In this document: piece by piece, positions 58,301 to 64,000 of the stretch | Numbering within the stretch: the first letter of the stretch is position 1 | Layout of the letters: each line of letters opens with the position of its first letter | Assembly: GCA_028456385.1 (NCBI GenBank) | Contig: JALNQF010000103.1 | Location: forward strand, 100,200 to 164,199 | Direction of reading: 5' to 3' | DNA: 64,000 bases | DNA from: Ophiosphaerella korrae | Lineage: Eukaryota > Ascomycota > Dothideomycetes > Pleosporales > Phaeosphaeriaceae | Position numbers and translations under genes: made by a program | The notes under the pieces: generated by a model | Seen by the model: the letters and a program-made list of their open reading frames with translations, nothing else | What the model was told of the DNA's origin: nothing | Database searches by the model: none

Positions 58301-58729
58301 TATAATAAGTGTTACTAGAGTTAACTTCCTAATACCTAATTAGGGGTTAGTAGATTAAGAGATAATAGTAAAAGCTTGTATTAAGATCTATAATAACTAT
58401 AAACAATAGAAGATATTTTGTAACTATCTTGTATTAGCGTTCTATAGTTAAAGGATTAAATTACTAATACTATCTTAATAATACGTATTACTACTAACTA
58501 TATACTTAATATAATCTATAATCTATAGTTACTAAGACTAATAGATTATAGATTATACTAATCTATAATCTATAAGTACTAAGAGTTAATAGATTATAGA
58601 TTACTCTAGGTATCTTAGTTATATATAGTTTCCTAATCTAGGTTATTACTCTACTTATCTTATGCTTTATTAGTACCTAAGTTAGGATTAATTAGTTCTA
58701 TCTCGATTCCTTCTATTACACCTATAACA
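58301..58729 (-). repeat. A4 3' LTR
   Basis: 429 bp, from TATAATAAG to CCTATAACA on the plus strand, so the element-sense start is TGTTATAGG, keeping the original TG. Adjacent on the minus strand is the purine tract AGAAGAGAAGATAG. It has the AATCTATAATCTAT internal repeat type. A3 ends at 58300 with CTTTA, the presumed target duplication. Confidence 0.92.
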
Positions 58730-59426
58730 CTATCTTCTCTTCTAGGTAGGTCTTTATTTATCTACCCTAGGGCTAGAGTTATTAATCTAGTTTCTTTATT
58801 AATATAGAGTTCTTTATCCTCTCTTATACCTATTTTATCTATACGCTATTACTACCTTCTTACTAATCGCGTATTACGCAATAGTATTAAAATATTTCCT
58901 TATTCTTGTTACACTTCTCCTAAATTAAACCCTAAGTCTCTTCTTTATATTATTTCTACAAATAATAGTAGGGCTTGTAAGGCGTATATTTATACAAATA
59001 TATATAGTTCTTATAACGTGTCTAGTATTTCTCTTTCTAAGTATACGTTTATTACACTTATTCTTGCGTCTAAGCTTAATAATAATAGGGAAAGCTATTA
59101 ACTAGACTTAAGAGAAATTACTATCTTAAATTGTAGAGGCTAAAGCTAAGTATAAGCGTATCTAAGAGCTTACGTAGAGTAAGCTAGTAGAGAATTAAGC
59201 TTATCTCTCTTATCTTTATAAGATAAAGGCCTTAAATAATAAGAAATTAGCTAAATAGTTAGTAGCTCTAGAAGCTAAGCTAGACTTAGATATAGCGTTT
59301 ACTATAGTAGATTATATATTAGACGTTCCTATTATCTTTCTATCTATTGTTAGTAATGTTAGTTCTCTTAGTTTACTACTAGGCGCTCTAGAAGGTTTTA
59401 ATTTTAGAACTCCTTTAGTTTCTTAA
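58650..59426 (+). pseudogene. A4 antisense ORF overlapping the 3' LTR (best copy)
   Basis: From inside the LTR the plus strand reads LLVPKLGLISSISIPS, crosses the LTR edge at 58729, and continues with RARVINLVSLLI and NSIKIFPYSCYTSPKLNP. Then come SLLYIISTNNSRACKAYI, NVSSISLSKYTF and ASKLNNNRESY, with a single TAG in about 140 codons. After AGC TAT TAA (about 59100) the +1 frame continues with AINQT and KIKALNNKKLAKQLVALEAK, ending GALEGFNFRTPLVS and TAA at 59424-59426. Total is about 255 codons. No known domain, signal peptide or membrane segment was recognised. Confidence 0.68.
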
Positions 59427-62400
59427 GGTAATTAAGATTGTCTTCTAGTTCCTATATTTTTTCCTATAGTTATCCTTTTTTATCTATACCTATCTATTTT
59501 ACTAGGTAATAGTTCTTACTATTATAGAACTAGTATACTAAGATTTCTTTAACTTCCTATTCCTCTTATTCTCTATATATATCTACTTTATATACTAGTA
59601 GTTCTATATTTTATAGTACTATCTTAAGTAGCGCTATATAAAAGGTTATGTATATCCTTATTTTATTTAGTAGCTTTAGTTTAAATATAACTAGTGTAAT
59701 TTCCTTCTTAATTTTATATAGTCTTATCTTAACGTAGTCTAGTTTTAAACTAGGTTGTTTACTCTTAATATTTTTTTATACTAACTATACTTTTTCTCTC
59801 TCTCTAAATTAGGGTCCCTTTTTATATTTCTTATTATAGTACTTTACTATACGATTATATAAGAACTCTACATCTTATCTTAGTTAATTATATATATCCT
59901 TAAGTTTATTAGTAAAGTTTTCTCCTCTTAGAGACTAAGATACTTCTATTCTTAGTATTCTATATATACTAGGTTTAAATCTATAGTTTATAAAGAAAGG
60001 TAATACTCTTGTTACTATTTTTTTTACGCTATTATATACTAACTATACTATAGGTAGTAACTATACCTAGTTGTTTTAGTTATAGTTAAGATAGTATCTT
60101 AGGTATTGTTCTATTATCTAATTTATTCGTTCTAATTATCTGTCTGTCTATAGATAGTATACTATAGATATTACGTATCTAATTCCTAATTACGCTATTA
60201 TTGTTCCCTATAGTTTTAATATAAATCTTATATCTCTATCTATAATAATCTTATCTAGTAGTCTATATTAGCTAATTATAGTTCCTAGAACCTAATATAT
60301 AGTAACTTCTATCTTACTCTTCTCTTTATATAGTCTAAAGTATAAGTATTTTATAAGTTTATCTACTATTATTAGGATTCTATTGTATTTAACTCCTAAT
60401 ATTAAGTCTTTAGACTTAGGTAGCTTCGTAATAAAGTCTATTATAATAACTCCCTATAGTTATTCTAGTACTTCTACTAGTTGTAGTATTCTATAAGGTA
60501 TATATCTATTATATTTATTTTTTTAATATTCTATATAGTCTCGTAGTACCTCTATTACTAGTTATCTTACTCTTAGGATATAGTAGTCCTATAGTAACTT
60601 ATCTAAGGTCTTATTAATCTCTTAGTAACTATATACTAGTAATTTGTAAAACTATTATACAAATTCTCTTTAGATTTTCTTTAGAATGTATATTCTTCTA
60701 TATACTTATATAAGTCTTTTGTAGATTTCTAGTCTCTCTATTTTATTAGATGTTTCTTATGTTGTTTTCTAAATCTATTTATCTAGCTCGCTACTCTTTC
60801 TTTTAAGCGTTACAGCTATTTTAAGTATATTTAAGACTAGATATCCTTCTTTGTTCTTAACTAAAACTATACTAGTTATATTTACTTCTTCTTATAAGTC
60901 TAGTCTTCTACTAAGGGCGTCTATAAATTAATTATCTTTACCCTTTGTATATATAATTTCTATATTAAATATTAACAGGAATTCCTACTATCTTATATAT
61001 TATTATAATAGTTCTTTATTTGTTATAAACCCTATAAGGTTCTTATAGTCTATATAGACTTTTGTTATATATTTTACTCTTTATAAGTATACTCTCTATT
61101 ACTTAAATAATTTATAGATTACTAATATCTCTTTATTATAAATTAGATAATTAAGCTCTACTAGTTTTATTTTCTTAGAGAAGTATTTAACTAAGTATTT
61201 CTTTTTAGTCTCTAGGTCTTCTTATATTAGTGCTATTCTATAGACTAAGTTAGATACGTCTATTTTTACTATTACTAGTAGGTCTAGGTTATATATTCTA
61301 ATAACTAGGTTCTTTATAAACTTCCTCTTAATTTTATTAAATACTTTATTATATTCTTTAGTCTATTTAAATAGCGTATCTTTCTTTATAAGTCTAGTTA
61401 TTAGTTCTATATCTTTAGACTATCTTACTATTAACTTTCTATAAAAGTTTACTAACCTATAAAATTATTGTACTTCTTTTAGGTTTTTTAGTGTTAGCTA
61501 TTTGTTAATTAACTTAATTTTTCTTAAATTAATCTTAATCTTTCCTAGTTCTATAATAAACCCTAGGAAATCTATTTCTTTTATATAAAATTTGTATTTT
61601 CTTATCTTAAGAAATATTTTAACTTCTACTAGCTTTTCTAGCACTTTGTATATATATTATATGTATTCTTCTTCTATTTCTAAGAATATAAGGATATTTT
61701 CTAAGTATATAAATATAAATACGTTTAAGTACTCTCTTAGTACTATATTAATTCTTTTCTAAAAAGCTACTAGCGTATTTATTAAGCTAAAAGGTATAAC
61801 TATGTATTTATATAGTCTATACTATATTCTAAACACTATTTTCTATTTATTACCTTCTTTAATTCTAATCTAGTAGTAGGCGTTCTAGATATCTAACTTT
61901 GTAAAGATTATTACTCTTCTTAGTTTATCTTAAATTGTATCTATCTATAGTAGGGGGTATTAGTTCTTATTTATAACTACGTTAGTTTTTCTAAAATCTA
62001 TATAAGGCCTTTTCTTACTTATTCCCTTTTTATCTATAAAAATAAGTCTATAAGCTACTATAGATTTAGATTCTTATATCTATCCTTTCTTTATTACGTT
62101 TATAATAAATACTTATTTAATTTTAGATTCTTCTTCTATTTTTTAGTATACTAGGCTCTATCTTACGTTCTTTCTTTCTTCTAGGTCTATTACTAAGTCC
62201 TATAGCTAATATTCTAGAAGGTAATCTTTAGGCTCTATAAGCTGTTTTTCTTATTTTTTGTATTTTTCTAGGAACTCTCCTCTAGTTGTATTTATATTAG
62301 CTTTTAACATGTCTTTTTTTAGGTAAGTAATTCTCTCTATTCTCTAATTAATATATAGGTTCGTTATTTATAACTATAGTATACTAAGTATTATATCTTA

Positions 62401-62650
62401 CTTATTATTAATTGTTATTATATCTATAACTATATTCTTAATTGTTATCTTTTCTAATTTAAGCGTAGAAGAAACTGTTTTAAACCTAATAGGTTCTTAG
62501 AATAGTTTTCTTTTAATTATACTTAGTTATTAAAGGTATTTCTTTATTATATAACGCATTTCTTATATTTCTATAAACTTCTTAGATATAAAGTTTCTTA
62601 TAGCTCTACTATTAATTATTAATTATACTTTCTTTTTTTAGTATATACCT
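59427..62650 (-). pseudogene. A4 pol: PR to chromodomain
   Basis: Minus-strand copy of family A pol: chromodomain about 59460-59630, integrase 59850-60720 (core DFITKLPKSKDLILG near 60410-60440), RNase H 60900-61330, RT 61450-62110 and protease 62440-62650. The RT box reads YLEN near 61697-61708: the first Asp is Glu, which is not a RIP change, and the second is Asn, which is. This copy keeps more CpA/TpG than A5. Confidence 0.9.
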
Positions 62651-64000
62651 TTCTTTATAATATATAGGCCTCTTATACCTTCTAACTTTTCTTATTTAGG
62701 CGTTTTTATAAATTATCTATCTTTCTAAGGCTATAGGCCTACTTTAAGTTTATATTCTTTATACTTTAGATATTTATTATATATATATTTATACTATAGT
62801 CCTCCTTAGATATATTTCTTAGATAGTTTTAAGCTAGGTCTTACTACTACGTATCTATCTTTTAGGATTATTTCCTATCCTTAGATATCTTCTACTAGAA
62901 TTACTCTTATATAGTTATAGCCTTTTCTTCTTATAGGCTATATATTATTATTTACTTTAGGGTTCTTATATATAATATAATTCTTATCTAAGTATACTAA
63001 CTATAATACTTTAAAGTGTACTAAGTACTTTAGGTTTATTATTTTGTTATCTCCTTCCTAGTACTTATCTCTTCTAGGTATATCTATTATTAGGATATAG
63101 TACGCTATTAGTACTCTTAGTGTATAAGCTTTGTTAATCTATTTTATTTTTCTTGTAAGGTACTACTACTTTTTCTCTATAGGTATTCTTCTTACTATAA
63201 CTATATATTACTTTATCTATTCTTAAAATAGTGTAAACTTTATTTCTTTAGGATTGCGTTCTTTCTAGTCTTTATACGCTTTCTCTATACTTATAACTAT
63301 TAAGTATATTTAAACAAATTTCTATTTTTTATTTTATTCTTCTATATCTATTATTGTATAGCTATTATAGCTATATATTATTAGCTAGGTATACTTTATA
63401 CCTCTTATATTAACCTATCTTTTACTTCTTTATAGTCTTTTAGAGGAAGCTATAGTAGTCTCTTTATCTAGTACTAGTCCTTTAGCCTAGATTAATAGTA
63501 CTAAGGGCTCTTCCCTTTCTAAATCTTCTATTAGTAGGTCTATTATATATACTATCTCTTTTAGCTACGCTTTTATCTTTTCTTTTATTACTACTACTCT
63601 ATTTCTCTATTATAGGAAATATCCTACTCTCTACTTACTAGAAAGATATATATAGTAGTTGTCTTTATAATAAAAGGTCTAATAGAGTATTACGTATTGT
63701 ATTTCTTTACTCTTAGCTACTTTCTCTTAAGGTTTAGCTTGTACTTATAGTGCTTCTTTCTTTTTCTTAGTTATTTTTAACTAGATTTCTTTCTTTAGGT
63801 CCTTACTTTTATAGTCTTTTATAAAGTATCTTAGTTTCCTATATTTATAGTATACTATATCTTTCTTCTTTTATAATTAGTAGTCTTTTATATAGTAGCT
63901 TTTTCTACTATAATTAAAGTATATAAAGTCTTTATTCTTCTTTTTCTTCTTATCTTTATTAGCGTTAAGGATTATAGGGTCTCTAGTATCCTAGTTTCTA
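62651..64000 (-). pseudogene. A4 spacer domain and zinc-knuckle end of gag (cut by window)
   Basis: Minus-strand spacer as in A2 and A3 (62651-63690), then the two knuckles about 63810-63930, where damaged Cys positions are visible in an FIY-NY pattern. The element runs off the window at 64000, so most of gag and the 5' LTR are missing here. Confidence 0.82.

Noticed and set aside
1..64000. Alternative genetic code with TAA/TAG read as Gln
   Set aside because: Trp codons are also lost, and Cys, His, Gly and Asp show C-to-T and G-to-A missense changes in RIP contexts. DNA damage explains all of it; a reassigned code does not.
1..64000. Mitochondrial or plasmid DNA because of high AT
   Set aside because: LTR retrotransposons with target duplications, chromodomain-type pol and RIP-like mutation are nuclear features.

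Overview
The window reads as a repeat-only block from a filamentous ascomycete (Pezizomycotina-type) nuclear genome. No host gene, tRNA or rRNA was recognised. It is strongly AT-rich. CpA and TpG are almost absent while CpG, CpC and CpT survive, which is the signature of repeat-induced point mutation (RIP: C to T, mostly in CpA, on either strand). Gln and Trp codons therefore appear as TAA/TAG, Cys and His as Tyr, Gly as Arg/Lys and Asp as Asn. Every long gene here is a pseudogene by sequence, but families are still readable frame by frame.

Five families of Ty3/gypsy LTR retrotransposons and one probable DNA transposon are nested in one another. Family A (a chromovirus, LTR about 420-438 bp) has five copies: A1 (1-3920, +, cut by the window edge), A2 (7505-25676, +), A3 (52201-58300, +, 3' end cut), A4 (58301-64000, -, cut by the window edge) and A5 (26811-31115, -, cut). 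Family B (8018-19159, -, LTR 233 bp) sits in the gag of A2 with a 5-bp target duplication. A 3.1-kb element T1 (10513-13625) with inverted-repeat-like ends sits in the pol of B. Family C (+) is split by A2 exactly inside its reverse transcriptase (left 3926-7504, right 25677-26810). Family D (31265-50969, -, LTR 316 bp) carries family E (39243-50278, +, LTR 270 bp). D itself is inserted in E2, a second, deleted, minus-strand copy of E (31116-31264 and 50970-52200). E2 lies in A5, A3 lies in E2, and A4 lies in A3. Insertion order can be read from this: C before A2 before B before T1; A5 before E2 before D before E; E2 before A3 before A4.

Each retroelement has the usual gag, protease (PR), reverse transcriptase (RT), RNase H and integrase (IN) order. 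Families A and B end in a chromodomain, which in known chromoviruses steers integration to heterochromatin. The most interesting feature is extra coding capacity outside gag-pol. Family A carries an antisense reading frame between the chromodomain and the 3' LTR. It starts inside the LTR, ends tail-to-tail over pol and is recognisable in all five copies. Family B has a separate antisense gene in the same place, with a TATA-like box and a fungal-type intron. Family E has a long sense-strand Gln/Lys-rich gene after integrase, partly shared by E2. T1 carries two convergent open stretches that I could not identify. Domain boundaries are approximate (tens of bases); LTR ends and target duplications were read base by base.
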